A stretch of 64,000 nt of DNA from Punica granatum (taxonomy: Eukaryota > Streptophyta > Magnoliopsida > Myrtales > Lythraceae): contig NC_045132.1 of assembly GCF_007655135.1 (NCBI RefSeq), positions 1,178,001 to 1,242,000 of the forward strand, in the 5' to 3' direction. The position numbers and the translations under genes are program-made. Under the pieces are notes generated by a model. The model ran no database searches, was not told the origin of the DNA, and was given only the letters and a program-made list of their open reading frames with translations. Of this stretch, positions 35,201 through 48,514 are shown one piece after another (position 1 is the first letter of the stretch; each line of letters opens with the position of its first letter).

Positions 35201-38200
35201 CAGGTGAGGCCTCGAGTCAAAACGCGCAAGTCCTTCCTAGACATCCATGTTACATCCAGTCACGTGTCTCGGGTTTTATAAAATTTGCAAGTTTTGAGAA
35301 GGACACCAACGCATGTTTGCATCCTATCGACGCGTGTTACCGGTTTATTACCAATTCGTGCAAAATTATTAAGGCCGAGTGAGTTAACTAATCGTATGAA
35401 CGTCCCAATTACCCCGTTAGTGGAATTGTTGATTAAATTGATTAATGTTTTGTCAAATGCTCTAAATATTCGGGTTTCAGACCGTCGAGCCGATCATTGA
35501 TGGACCGTCCAATGCGAATCCTAATTCCCGACCACCTTGGGATTTAAAAATTAATTTTAGGTCGAGTTTGCATGATTAAACCAATTCATATGAGGTTTCG
35601 ATTAAAACGAGAAAATAAAGCGTTTAAATACGGATCAAAAGTACATTATCACGTTAAGCACGACAAACATACAAATTTACACAATCGGTGCCACCATGAT
35701 CACGATAAACACATACAAACATACATACAAACATAATATTAATGGAATCGATAAAACGGCACCGACTCATGGAAGCGAAAAATCATATAAAGAGCACGTA
35801 TCATGTTGTATACATGTAATTACAGAAACAAAATATTTAAACAGGGCACATACGTTGTCGGTCCGGGATCCAAGTAGGAAAGGGTTGGGTATCTTTTAGA
35901 AAATATCCAGGGACAGATTTGAATAATTTTAAAAGCACAGGGACTGATTTGAAACTTCGGCTAAAGTTTCAGGAGACTGATTTGAAAATTCTGGAAAAAT
36001 TGGGGACTGCGTAAGAATTACTGAAAATGTCCCAGGACTTTTTAGAAACGAATTTGAAAATTCGGACTGATCTGAAAAGTGACAAAATGCCCCAGGGACT
36101 GAACTGAAACAACATGAAATGTTTTCGATACTGGTTTAGAAATCTTGAACAATTCAGGGACTGATTGGAAAATGCTATAAATGGCTGGCACTCGGCTGAA
36201 ACGAATTTTAAAATTCGGGGCAGATCTGAAAAGGGTGAAGAATAACCCCGGGACTAAACTGAAACAAATTGAAAAGTTCTTCGGAGTGGTTGGAAAATTC
36301 TGAAAAATTCAAGGACTGATTGGAAAATGGTAAAAATGATTGGGACTTGACTGAAACGAATTTTACAATTCGGGGCAGATCTGAAAAGGGTGTAAAATAG
36401 CCCCGGGACTAAACTGAAACAACTTAAAAGTTATTTGGACTGGTTGGAAAATGATGGAAAATTCAAGGACTGATTGGGAAACATTAAAAATGGCCGGGTC
36501 TCGACTGAAATGAATTTTAAAATTCCGGACAGATTTTAAAAAATAAAAATGTATCCTCAGGACTGAAATGAGACAAAATGAAAAGTTCGTAAAATCGAGT
36601 TTGGAATAAATCCGATCACCCACGCAACCCAAAAACACTCATTTCACATCATATCCATCTATGCAAACATTAATATTCAAAAACGGAGCCCTAAACATGC
36701 TACTAAGTCGAGAATTTATCTAGTTCGGGAAGTTGAGGGGTGATTCTGTAAATAAAAAAAAAAAAAAAAAAAGAAGATAAAACTGTTGGACGAGTTGGGC
36801 CGGGCCGTGACGGGCCGAACTGGGCCGGCTGAGCTGGACTGGGCCGGCGCCGCTAGACCGGGCCGCTAGTTGGGATGCTGGGCGTGTCTGGTCAACGGAG
36901 ATCTGGACCCGATTAGAAGAAATAAAAAAAAAAAACGAAAAATGGAGAGAAGGAGAGGGGTGGTCCGGACGGTCGAGATGGCTAGACGCGGCGGCGAGAG
37001 GGGAGTTGGAGGCCGGACAGGGAGCTGAGGGAGCCGAGGTGAGTGAAAGCGGGAGAGTGAGCTGAGGGTTTTCGGCGCGTGGGCGAGCTGGGGGTTTTCG
37101 AGTCCTGGAGTTACGGTTTTTTTCAAAAAAAAACCGAGAAAGAGAGAGAGAGCGAGAGAGATTGCCGGTTTTCGAGAGTCTGAGCTGCGGGATTTCGAGT
37201 CCGGGAGCTGAGGGCCAATCGTCCGAATGAGCTCGAGAGTTTTTTTTTTTTCGGGTGAGCTTCGGTCTTTCTGAGAATTTGTGAGCTGAGGTTTTTTCGA
37301 ACGTCCGTGAGCCGATCGATTCGAGTAATTTCGAGCTGCCGGCATATCTTTGAAAAAGAGCCGAGAGAGAGAGAGAGAGTGTGTGTGTGAGTTCCGAGAT
37401 CTCGAGCAAGCCGCCTTCGAGGAAGCTGTTGCCGTGACGAAATGGAGAAGAGAGAGGGTCGGTGAGTCGTCCTTCGGGTTCGGGTTGTCAGAGAGGCCGG
37501 TTGCGTGCACGGGGTTAATCCGGACGGGCGGCAGAGGTTGGCGTGTGTAGAGGGGCAGCAGGCTCGGGTTCAGTCGGCCAAGAAGGAGAAGAAGAAAATG
37601 AAAAAGAAAAGAAATGGAACGAATCAGAGAAGAAGAAGAAAGAAAGAAAGAAAAAAAAAAAAAGGAAAAGGAAGAAGAAGTAAAAGAACAGGGGACGGGG
37701 GAAAAGCAACAACGGTCAGATTGAAAATTCTGACCGTTTCTCCCTTTTTTTTTTTTCAAATTCGCCCCGCGTACAAATTGAAAATTCGTTAATCGATATT
37801 ATGCGATAAAATTATTTTTAATCTCGAATTTTGTCCTGAATTTTAAAAATTGACGTCGATGTACGCGACATTCAAAACGTCTCAAATAGTATTATTTTTT
37901 GAAAAATCATAAAATTGGTGTTAAATTAGGAAATTTTGCTATTTTTAAAAAAGTTATGAATACTCGAGTAATTAATCGGAAATACTTCCCTCACGGGTGG
38001 TAAAATGACGATTCTGCTCCTCTGGAGCCGGTAGACCAAAATTGGACGCTGACAATCCACCTGGCTGGCTCTTTCTCTCTTTCGTTCCCGTCAGATCATC
38101 ACCTCCCAGACCAGTTGCTCTCTTCCCCTCTGCCCCATGACCGGTTCCATCATCTTAGACCGACTTCAGCCTTTTTTTCTTGGCTGGCTTCAGTTCATCC

Positions 38201-41200
38201 CCGTGATTCCAACCTCCTGACACGATGATCTCCCCAGCTCACTCTTTTACTCATGGTCTCCCTTAGTTTCACAATCGTCTTCAATAACATTACCATCTGA
38301 GCTACAACTGCTTCGGAGACTTGGTCAGTTGAGTGGGAAAGTGACGATCCTACTCTTTGCTACTTGAACCTTCCTCAGCTTTCGCTTCCGGAACATGATA
38401 GCAGCAACCCAAAAAAGAAAACGGGGCAGCCAGCCTCTCTCTCTTTCTTATCTCTTAAGATCAGGCCGGACGAAGATTGGTGAAAGTAGCAAGACCAGGG
38501 GAGACGTTGTTTTTGGTGACTGACTTCTCTCTCTCTGTTTTTAGAGACTTTGTTCCTCTCTTGTCTTTCGTTGGCTCTCTTGCAGGACTCATCGACGAGC
38601 TTCCGGTGACTCGAGTGAATAGTTCGAAGACTGCGAAGGAACTCCGACAGAGCAAGTGAGCCTGGATGACCTTCCTGAGTTCAATCCCTTCCCCGAGTCA
38701 CCTTTAACGAGCCCGAGCCTTCAGCAGAATCACCTGCACTGTCAACGCACCTCCATCACCTGCCACCATACTCTCTCCCTCCTCTTTCTCTCAGTTTCTT
38801 CCATGTTCCCTCTCGCTTTGGGGCAGCAACAGAACGAACCAACTTCCCCTTGATCAGCATACACACTTTCACACTCTTTTTCTCGGTCAACTTCCTTTCT
38901 TCCTCACGGTCTCTCTCTCTAAGCGAAAATTTTGATTTATGGTTTTAATGAGTTTGCAACATATAAATGTGGTGAAAGGGAGGGTCCAGTGCTAGAGAAG
39001 CCAATTCACATGGGAGAGACACTTAACAGGAGCCATGACTTGGACATTACTATAGAGCAACAGTTAGCCGCGTGATTATAGAGGGAACTTCAATATGTGA
39101 TAATTTTGGGGGGTTCGGTCAGGGTTTGGTTCGTGGCTGGCTAGTAGACTTATGTTTTCCCCTCGACACCAGCGTGAGAGAGGCATGAAATCTCGACTTA
39201 GTAACATGTTTAGGGCATTTTTATCGATTGATTTGATGATCTTGTCAATGATGTGTGGAAATATTGTTTCGGTCGACAATAACATGAACCGGTATAATGA
39301 TTAAATTCGATCTTTAAAAACCGGGCTGTGTGATAAAAAAAATGACATGAGCACGAATTTGAATATTTCAAAGAATCGGACTTAAAATCGATTGTTTGAA
39401 ATGGAAATGAACCCACACGAATTAAATTTCATGATTATTCTGCTTTAAGGAATAAAATCGACTAAAAGTATCGAAACCATCTTAATTGGTCACTCGAACT
39501 TAAAATCGGCAATTTAAGTATCGATGTGATTTTGCATGCCTATGCTCTTGTGTTTTGTAATGGTTAAATTCGTTTTTTATTAAAATCTAACACAAACATG
39601 TTTAATTACATAAATTTGGCTTAAAAATAGGATCTAATTTCAAGACAGTCGGGAATTAGAGCTCTCATTGAACGGTCCATCCATGGCCGGATGGACGGCA
39701 TGAAACCCGCAAACCAAAGCATTCGGTGAATTCACTTAAATTAATAAATTTCACACAGGGTAATTGGGACGATCCACTAGGTTAATTAATCTACTCGGCT
39801 TTTAAATAAATTGCACGAACCGATGAATAATTTGTAATCGAGTCAATAAATCACGAACTGATAATTGTTCCCTTTTCCAAACCAATAATTTGGACAAATA
39901 CTACGACGCGTGGTCTGTGTAGCACAGATATCTAGGAAAGACTCGCTTGTCCGGATTTGAGTATGGGCTAAATTTGAGGGTGCTCAAGTCGGAATATGGG
40001 AGTTTTTCTTAGACTACTTTCGGGTAGACCAACCGGTCTTCCGACTCCCGTTGGGTTTACATAGGACCTTGGAGGATCCAGGGGATCGGTCGACACCAGC
40101 TACAAGCTGAAGTGGGCCGCATCACGCAATCTCACTTTTGCAAATAATTTTTCCGTCTTAAGGGCAAGATTATCAGTTTATAATTTATTGAAAACTCTAG
40201 AGTTAGAGTGATCGAAACTCTCTGAGCCACGAGTAAAAACGGGCAGCCCGTGCAGCCGCAGGTTTTATTTGCATACCTCTCTTTATCCGACCGAAGTGTT
40301 TATGTCATTCTAGCATAAATTGGGATGCTTAGGAATGTGGACCAAAGATGCGAGTGAGGACAGTCCGTGAAAGGTTGTTCGGTCCTCCATAGGGCATGAG
40401 CAGAGACCTTGGCACTTTCATGGTGTTTCGCGTTCCCACTTCCCTGAGTTTGTGCTTAGATTCGATTTACTTGTCATAAAACACGAAATTGGATTAATAA
40501 CACACTCGACACAATAAATATAATGGAACAGGCGGGAAAACTCTAGGTTTCAAGATTCTGACAACACACACTTTTGTCATAATCTGTTAATCTGTCAGCG
40601 TCACAAAACAGAATAATTTAAAACAAATCCACACACTCAGGTCTTGACAACAGACATCGTGTCTGTCAAGTTCTTTTTAAGTAAAGTCGAATGCTACAGG
40701 TCCTTTTAGGGTGGCCCATTATCACTGATTATCACCACACGTACTTGCTCTATTTTTGTTTGTTTAGGGGAGAGATGTGTCTGTCAAGCAACCTCATATC
40801 ATAATCTGATAATTACGCAAACATGGCATTAATTCACACCACTTGGTTGTTTTATCTATTTTTGCCTGTTTTTATCTATTTTTATATGGTTTTGTCTGTT
40901 TTTACGACGATTGAAGCATGAACCCATAGGATACGATTCAAACGAGATCCAACGCCCCAACCATCGATTACGAGGTCCAATGCCCTCACACACTGAGTGC
41001 GCGTGACCCGAGTACGGCATTGAGTCCAGCCTCGAGTCATCATTTCAGCCCTAGCGGATGATGACTCGGGTCGAGATGCGTGAAATAAGATTAGCCAATC
41101 ACCTAGGAGATCGATCGATCCCACGGCCATCTTAGGGACCATTCGGTCCTCTTGGGATCTGTTGGTTCAGTCGGACCTGACCTTTGACTCTCACAAGCCC

Positions 41201-41941
41201 GCGTCGCATTAATTTTGGTTTCGGTCTTTCCAAAACTCACGGTGAGTGCGAGTGGAATATTGGCCGAATGTGAGTCGATCGAGATCCATTTGTTGTAATT
41301 TGTATTTATTATTTGAGAGTACAACGTGAAGTATTTATTTGTACATTTATTTATGTAATGATCTCGGTCGGTAAGCGTGGATTCTAAAAGTCGAAATCGA
41401 TCGAGTCGGTTTACGAGTCCCGAGATGAGCGTGACCACACGAGTCACGGGTCTGGTCCACACGACGAACCAGCCTTCACAGTTTGGTTAGCCGAGATACG
41501 AGGACGGTGGATCGACCCCTTGACCCGAGGATCCGCTCCTCTTTCAATCCCTCAAACCAAAATCGATTATTTCACGAATTTACGGTGTCAAAATGAGCGA
41601 GATGAGCGAAGCCTAATCAACGCGGTAAATAAACTATACATGGTAAACCTTAGACAAACTAGAGTACCGATAGGGTGTGCAAGACATAGGCCACTACGTA
41701 ACAGAACTCCTGAATTTGAAACTCCTGGCTCTGTAAGACCATATGCCTTAGCAAACTAGGTGTATTTTTATCCCTAGATTCGGGCAATTTACCGGCCCTC
41801 AACTTTCAGGTCGTAAACAAGTAGTAACGACTCCCTTCTAACGCGTGTCCATCGTGCGTCCCCGAGAAGGTAGACACTCCCAAGCCGTGTGATCTGTCGC
41901 ACGCATGCGGGGCCCGACGAGATGAAATTCGAGTCCGCACA
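32271..41941 (+). mobile_element. Large solo-LTR-like element with another nested inside
   Basis: Starts TGTCAGCACCCCG and ends GAGTCCGCACA. Flanked by ACATA (32266-32270) and ACATC (41942-41946), a 5-bp duplication with one mismatch. The empty site is present after FMO2 at about 48517. Net length is about 5.4 kb without the nested 33764-38054. It contains degenerate units of about 150 bp at 32440-32960 (each with 'attttt' blocks and 'cagacctta/caggcttta'). No retroviral-type coding frames; a 325-codon open frame at 32981-33958 crosses the nested insertion boundary and is spurious. It separates FMO1 from relic 2. Confidence 0.75.
33764..38054 (-). mobile_element. Nested solo-LTR-like element, 4.3 kb
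   Basis: Read on the minus strand it starts TGTCAGCGTCCAAT and ends GGGTGCGCACA, flanked by ATCAA (33759-33763) and ATCCA (38055-38059). The paralogous element at 14545 shows the uninterrupted site. Contains degenerate tandem repeats at 35900-36600, a GC-rich block with GA-rich tracts at 36780-37700, and no coding domain. Related to 22398-25448. Confidence 0.75.
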
Positions 41942-41946
41942 ACATC

Positions 41947-43372
41947 GATTCGGGCAAACCTGTGGTCTATGGGCTCACAGTTTATTCAGAGGGCCACGAG
42001 CAAATCCTTGAACTCCAGCAATCTATTGATGTCTCCAAAAGGGCCGGTCTTATACCCTCAATGACAAATAATTGACTGATTCTTCGTTTGCAAAACACCA
42101 CTCAGAAAATTGATCTTTCTCCATTTCAGCATTCCTATCACAAGAGTAGTCCATGACTCTGGCTAAATTTAGTACATGCCAATGGAAGGAAAAGAAAGGG
42201 AATGAACATATTGTATCCTTTCCCTCTATTTCCTTGCTTGATATGACTTTACTAAGTTTGAAAAAGCATTTTTTGTGACGACATTTTCTCCATTAACTTG
42301 ATGAAATAGACATTACATTTTATTTCGGCAGTCGAAATAAACATTCCTTCAAAATAGTAAGATAATGCTCATTCTTTCGTTGCAACTAATTTTTATACAT
42401 GAATTACATTTTTTCTTTTAATTTCTTATATGTATTAATATCTATGGCATGACATATTGTTAGATAAATCCAATGTTTGAATGACTCTCCATTTAATCCA
42501 TATTAAAAAAAATCACTTACTTTTTCCATTAAACATTACATTTCATTAATTCTATAAAATTCATTCCTTTACATATCGGCATACCAAATATAATCTAATA
42601 GTTTATATAGAAAATTAAGAAATAAAAGAGTATGAATTGTCCACTTATTGAATCCAGAATTTTTTAATTCCATGTGAAGTACGACTATGTCGCTAGACAT
42701 AGCGGATGACTTACTTATTAACAATTTATTTGCTTATTTAGAAATATGGAAAAAAAAGGAAAGAATTCATTGCATTTATAAGTAATTGAGTCCATTTCTA
42801 ACCCAAAAACTCCAACTCATATGATTGTATATTCAATTCTCTTATAAATATATTTTCTTTTAATTTATCCAATGAGGGACGACCTATCCAACACACTCGA
42901 GTATTGGATAAGTGATTGAGCCCTCACATGTTGGTGGACACGTGAATTTAAATTACTCTCAACACTCACGTCTCAATTGCACGTGTGGATCTAAATCACC
43001 CTCAATGACTGTCTTACATGTCAATAGGGCACGTGAACTTTTAGATTCTTGTGCCATTATGCATCAATCGGACACGCATCCCTGAATATTTATTTTCATG
43101 GGCTTGCTAGGAGACGCACAAAGGAAAGTGGTTCAGAACTTAGCCAAGTACTTCTTCCCTCCATTCTTCATAGACGTTGTCTTCATGGTGATCTATTATC
43201 GACATCATGGGCCGCGTTGATGTTCCGATTGCCATGGGACGTTGAACATGGCACCTTGAGCACTGGAAAGATCATAGTAGTTGGTGATGCAATGGATCCG
43301 TTGACTATTATCTTGGACGGGGTGGCTGCTTGGTTCCTGAAGGTGGGACGCCAAATTTTAGAAATGTGCTAG
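41947..43372 (+). pseudogene. FMO-like exon 4-5 relic 2
   Basis: Same layout as relic 1: an exon 4 fragment at about 41950-42085 (VDVS-K-A like) and an exon 5 fragment at 43090-43345 ending in GTLSTGKIIVVGDAMDPL. His of GDAMHP is changed to Asp, and a one-base deletion shifts the frame before the ATGGTGATC stretch. It originally lay directly behind FMO1, before the LTR insertion. Confidence 0.75.
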
Positions 43373-43549
43373 CACAAGGAGAAACAGTAAAAATCGTGCT
43401 ATTTGATGTGATTTTTTCTAAAAACTAATTTCTACAAATATTTTGATATAAAAAGTGAAAAATAATAATAAACACGGAAGGAGTGCTCTGTGGCATGCCT
43501 CATGAAAGCATTAGATGAATTTTATCATTTATTAATTTTACCTTAATTA

Positions 43550-44950
43550 AATAGAATAAGCACCGGGCCGCTTTCGTCCCTAATATATATTATCCTTTTC
43601 TATTTCCTTTAAAGCTATATATATACACACACATTTATATATAAAATCTCGCAGGCTGCTGCTTGAGCCACTTGCTAAAATTCTAATCTATATGATACTT
43701 TCATGATCAAAACTAAATTTTATTTTTATATTGTTTTTAAATTAAAAAAACTCAGTTATTCATTCAAACTACAATGAATACATATTTTCATCGTTAACAG
43801 AAAAATACTCATATATGAATGGGCCAGCTACAAGTTAATTAAGTGGGGAACCTAATAGGTCACAAGCATACAAGATTATCTCGTTTCGAAATTGAAACGA
43901 TGAAATTTTTAGGAAAGAGAATTCTCTCCGTTCTCAGTACTCTCTAGAGACTCGAACGAAGAGAATACCCCGAGAAGTTGCCAAGAGAATAACATGTGAT
44001 TTTACGACCACACACTCATGATCTTACAAGGCTTACCCCTTCTCATATACATAGATTCAAAACCGTAAATATTCCCGGGATATATTTTGAAATCCCCTAA
44101 AGTATGTTTCTTTCGTGTAGGAAACAAGGTACAGGAAGTCCTGCTGGAACAGGAAGTGAACTGATCGCATAGTACGCCTGAAAACAGCCTTTCCAAGCCT
44201 AGCCGCCCCTGTGCCCGCGCTCAACCCCTCCAAACTGCGTCCCCTCCTGCTCGACCCATGTGCAGGCTGACTTTCCTTTACAAATATCAATTTCTTTTTT
44301 CGGCTACAAGGGAGATCATGAGTCTAGTGTAATAAAATAAAAAATTATAAATATATAATAAAGGAACATGGGTAATCCTGCCAAGCTATCGGAGTTGGAA
44401 TATTTTGTGTTTGGTTTTAGAGTCGAGTCGAGTTGAGTTTTGATTTCAATTAATTTATAATGATTGTATTGTTGAATTATGATAAAAGTGTGAAAAGTAA
44501 TGAATAGTTGAGAGAAAGTAATGATTGTGTTGCTGAATAGCGAAAAAAGGAATGAATGTGTTGCTGAATTGTGGAAAAAGTAATTAATAATTGAGAGAAT
44601 TTAATATTAAAAATTGAATTGAATGGTTAAAAAATTGAAGAAAAAATGAAAAGTAATAATTGTATTATTGAATTGAAGATAAGTTGAGTTAAAGTGGAAT
44701 AGAGTTGAGTAGTGTTAAAAAATATTTTAAAACCAAACAAACTCAATTATCAGGCGAGAGCGTGCAACACTACGCTACATCCTCTCTCTTTTTTGTGAAA
44801 TTTTTTGGGTGAATTTTTTTTAATTTGCTAAACCCTCTTTGATAATTATGTAATCTTTTTAATCCATATTATTTATTTTCAATCATAAACTTCCCTCTGT
44901 AATATTGTATTTTTTGAGGATATTATTAATAAACTTCCCTTTTTGTGTTA
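43550..44950. repeat. Spacer module b, copy 4 (no SCR gene)
   Basis: Begins inside the module, at the part that corresponds to about 20420 of copy 2, directly joined to the tail of relic 2. The SCR gene and its promoter are missing. Interrupted by a MITE at 44405-44745. Confidence 0.75.
44405..44745. mobile_element. MITE with GTTTGG termini in module b copy 4
   Basis: Left end GTGTTTGGTTTTAGAGT; right end reads GAGTTTGTTTGGTTTTAA on the other strand. Interior is AT-rich with several 'gaattgtg..aaaagtaat' repeats. Absent from the matching position in module b copy 2 (near 21265). Same family as 52535-52828. Confidence 0.7.
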
Positions 44951-45240
44951 ATTTCTCAAATTTATAAAATAGATCATGTTTTCTTTTACTAAATGTTATT
45001 TTCAAATCCTAAATAATTTGATATGATTTTTGGATGATGGTAAAATGCCTTGTACATATATAAAATATAGAGTAACATGGAAAGAAAACACTAAACAGGC
45101 AAAACTGAAATGGTTGACAAGATATATTGCAGAAGGGCTAAGCCGTACGGACCTTTTAGCGGGGGCAGGCCCGTAGATCGAACGACGATGATGGGGAATT
45201 AACCAATGGAACTTGATCAGCGGCCCTATGGTTAGAATTT
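44951..45240. repeat. Spacer module c, copy 3, joined to the FMO2 promoter
   Basis: Matches 12561-12830 and passes directly into the FMO upstream module without module d. Confidence 0.65.
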
Positions 45241-45252
45241 TTCTATACAAAA

Positions 45253-45420
45253 GAATTTTTTTTTTCGGTTACAAAGGAGGTCCTTGCGCCTAAAATATTG
45301 AAATTGAAATTCTAAATATCTAATAAAAGGGCACGGGTAATTCCACTGATTATCGATCCCGATACTTTTTGATCACTAGACGAAAGGTGCACCACTGTGA
45401 TATTTCCTGACCTGATCTAT
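45253..45420. repeat. Dispersed repeat inserted in the FMO2 promoter
   Basis: Related to the 'ctacaagagaggtcatgag ... aatatctaataaa' repeat found in each module b (12195-12350, 21165-21320, 26130-26290, 44290-44400). Missing from the FMO1 promoter at about 28857. Could be a SINE or MITE; no clear ends. Confidence 0.5.
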
Positions 45421-45956
45421 AGAAAAGATTTTGTCTTTTAATAAAGACGCACTATAGATTGAAGATTCCAAATTACTATAGATGGATGTACCGAAGTTGC
45501 CAATTCCAAATTCAAGTTCTCATTTTTGACTTCAAGATATCCAGCATATTCAAATTTCCTGATTACAAATGTCAAAAACTTACACTAGCATTTCTAGAAA
45601 TTATTCCAAGTCCCTCGTCGCTTCATGATGGAATTATAACCGATACCAGTACAATTCTGCTACAGAAATTCGACAATAGAGAAGGAGCAAATACGATAAA
45701 CTTTTCTATGATACAATGATCGGTCGACAAGTGAGGGTGCAAGTTTGGTGCTCTTTCGTTTCAATGATCAAGCGACGAGGGACGACGCGCGTACAGTACA
45801 TGAGGTATCTATAATTGTCCCTATCAAGCAATATGATGCGGTCAATGGTAGTGCTTGATTTGCTTTCCGCAAACTCCTTTACAACAAGTTATTTGCTTCC
45901 TCCTGGCCGGCGGACTTGTCAAACAGATTTGTTGGGCCCACAAGGCATGGTGATCC

Positions 45957-45966
45957 TATATAAATA
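45957..45966 (+). promoter_or_regulatory. TATA box of FMO2
   Basis: TATATAAATA, 70 bp before the last bases preceding the FMO2 ATG; a good plant TATA box. FMO1 has a one-base change in the aligned box. Confidence 0.6.
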
Positions 45967-46035
45967 CACGCCCCTTTTTTGGATAAGTATTTATGAATAC
46001 ATATCAATCGAGAAGGATATATAATCATAAATATC

Positions 46036-47949
46036 ATGTCTTTCCCAAATATGGAAGAGGAAGTGGTTATTGTTGGGGCTGGTATCTGCGGCTTGGCGAC
46101 TGCCGTGGCCTTGAAGAGGGTGGGGATTAGGGCGGTGGTGCTCGAAACGGCATCGGACCTTAGGGCCACCGGGGCGGCCATCTTGCTGTGGTCCAATGCA
46201 TGGCTTGCCCTCGATGCGCTTGGAGTTACCGATAAGCTTAATTTGTTATATGCTCCCATTGAAAGGTAAATTCTTCTTAATTAATTTCTGCAATTTTCTT
46301 CTCTTGATATCAGGAGGTTGATATCCTCATTACTTTCTCTCATGGAACCACCTCTTCTGAGAAGAAACAATATCTAATATACATATATAAATACACACTA
46401 GAAATATTTTTTTTTTCTTCCTGCAATTGTTCTCTCATAAAAATATCTTATATATTGAATTTTCTTCATTGGTGCTGTCTTCTCTTATGCGGTAGGGGAT
46501 TTGTCACCGATGTCAAGACCAAATCAACACAGCAAGTGGTCTACGCTTCTAAGGAAAGGTGTCATTACCAACTTATAACTAGCCCATTTCAGCGAGTGTG
46601 TTACATGTTTTTATCCCGAAGTCATTTACATGTTCGTGAATTGAATTCTTGTTGCAGAGATGGACCAAGACTAGTACATAGAAAAATCCTCTTACAAGTA
46701 CTGGTTGATGAACTTCCCCCGGATACTATCCGCTTCTCTTCAAAGCTCAATTCTGTTGAATCCGTAGTCGAAGATGGCCATCGGATTTCAGTTCTTCGAC
46801 TTCAAGATGGAGCCACAATCAAGGCTAAGGTATCCAACTTTCTAATTTCACATGTCAGAACCATGCATTTTTTGTTACTTGATGATAATTATGGTGATAT
46901 CACAAGATATTTTCAGTGTATTGACAGAGACCCATCCTCATTCAGATATTGGCTTATTTCTTATTTGTTTTGTTGGTCCGATTTAGGTAGTGATAGGGTG
47001 TGATGGAGTCCGCTCGGTGATCGCAAAAAGGTTGAAACTCAGTCCACCGGTTCGCTCAGGCCGATCTGCAGTTCGTGGGATTTCAGTGTATCCGACGGGC
47101 CACGGGCTGAGCCCTAATGTCCAGCAATTTGTTGATGTGTCCAAGAGGGCCGCTATTATTCCCCTCAATGACAAAGAAGTCCATTGGTTTTTGGTTGTTC
47201 AAAAGACACCTGAAGGTAATTAAGATCCCCTCCAATTGTACGTGAAAAAATTTAAGCTAGATTCGATCTGTCTAGAGATTGATGTAGAGGGCAATGGTCC
47301 AATGTTATGTCCCGCGTGTGGACCTCGACTATGATATTTGGGCTGCAGTTTAATTGATATGGCATAATTTGGATTAATATTGCGTGTTGTATACATCATC
47401 TTTTCAGACAAGGACATAGGAAACGATCCGGAATCAATACAGAGAGAAGTAATGGAGAATTGGGCGAAGGACTTTCCTCTGTCCTACCTTGACGTTGTCC
47501 AGCAATCAGATCTATCAACCATCTCATTTGCCTCACTTATGTTCCGGTACCCTTGGGATGTTGTTCTTGGAACCCTAAGCACAGAGAACATAGCAGTAGC
47601 TGGTGATGCTATGCACCCGACGACCCCTGAACTAGGGCAGGGTGGCTGCATGGCCCTTGAGGATGCGGTTGTTCTGGGAAGACACATAGGGAACTCGCTC
47701 GACCCTAATGGCAAGCTCAGGCCTGGAGACATAGGTCGTGCCCTAGGGAAGTATGCAGGAGAGAGGAGGTGGCGGACCGCATGGATCATTGCGGGCTCGT
47801 ATCTATCGGGGTGGGTCCAGCAAGATGGGTCAGGATGGTGGATGAAGTTCCTTAGGGACTTATTCTATAAGACCATCCAAACCAGAGTCATCAGTTTGGT
47901 ACACTACGATTGTGGGAGGTTGCCAAACAGGATGGGGACATCTCTATGA
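46036..47949 (+). CDS. FAD-dependent monooxygenase, MO1/salicylate hydroxylase-like (FMO2)
   Basis: Five exons at 46036-46265, 46496-46558, 46658-46829, 46987-47215 and 47408-47949, all GT..AG. Lengths and phases are identical to FMO1, giving 411 residues with no stop. Motifs: GAGICG at 14-19, Glu37, CDGVRS near 160-165 and GDAMHP...GQGG near 297-311. FMO2 differs from FMO1 at scattered positions (for example ETASDLRA against ERASELRT early in the protein). The reading frame is fully maintained in both, arguing that both have been under selection or duplicated recently. AATAAA at 48052-48057. FMO relic 3 follows within about 570 bp. Substrate unknown; a cytosolic or membrane-associated flavin hydroxylase is expected from the family. 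Confidence 0.9.
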
Positions 47950-48059
47950 ATGACCCTATGAAAATCAGGTCGTTATGGTCAATCAATACATCTATTAGCA
48001 GGTGTATAATTTCTATTTAAAAATACTTGTATTTCTTCCATGTATATTTCTAATAAATG

Positions 48060-48514
48060 TCTTTTTGCTTTTAATTTTGAAAAAAAATATACAGTGAGAC
48101 TCCGAGACTGGTTCACCGGAAAGTACTCTTACATATATTGGCCGAGGAATTACTCACTAACTTTGTGTAATTGGGCCCAAAAATCTCGGGCGAAAGGCAT
48201 AATCAATCAAAGTTATATTTTCATATTGAGTGCTTATCCAACGTTGATGAAGTAAAATCATCACTTCCTCAATATTTTTCATTTAGAAAGGAGGCTAATG
48301 GGTTTAATACCAGCATTAAAGGGAAAATGAAAAATAAATAAAAGGACATGAGATATTTAACTGATAATAATTGAATTCGAACGCAAAACTTTTTTAGTTT
48401 TAAGTGCAGATATTACACGACACCCCCTTTTTCACGTTTTCTTGTTTTGTTAGGTGGTATGGGGCGTACATAACTAGGCGCACTCACGGATAGAAAGGAG
48501 GGTAAGCTCCGGCC
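48060..48514. repeat. FMO downstream module, copy 2
   Basis: 3' flank of FMO2 that matches 31720-32265 and continues without interruption into relic 3. It shows the unfilled site of the LTR-like element found behind FMO1. Confidence 0.7.

Noticed and set aside
36720..37759. Two long minus-strand open frames (229 and 297 codons)
   Set aside because: They overlap in different frames over GA-rich, low-complexity LTR sequence; composition is Ser/Leu/Phe/Arg-biased and no domain is visible.
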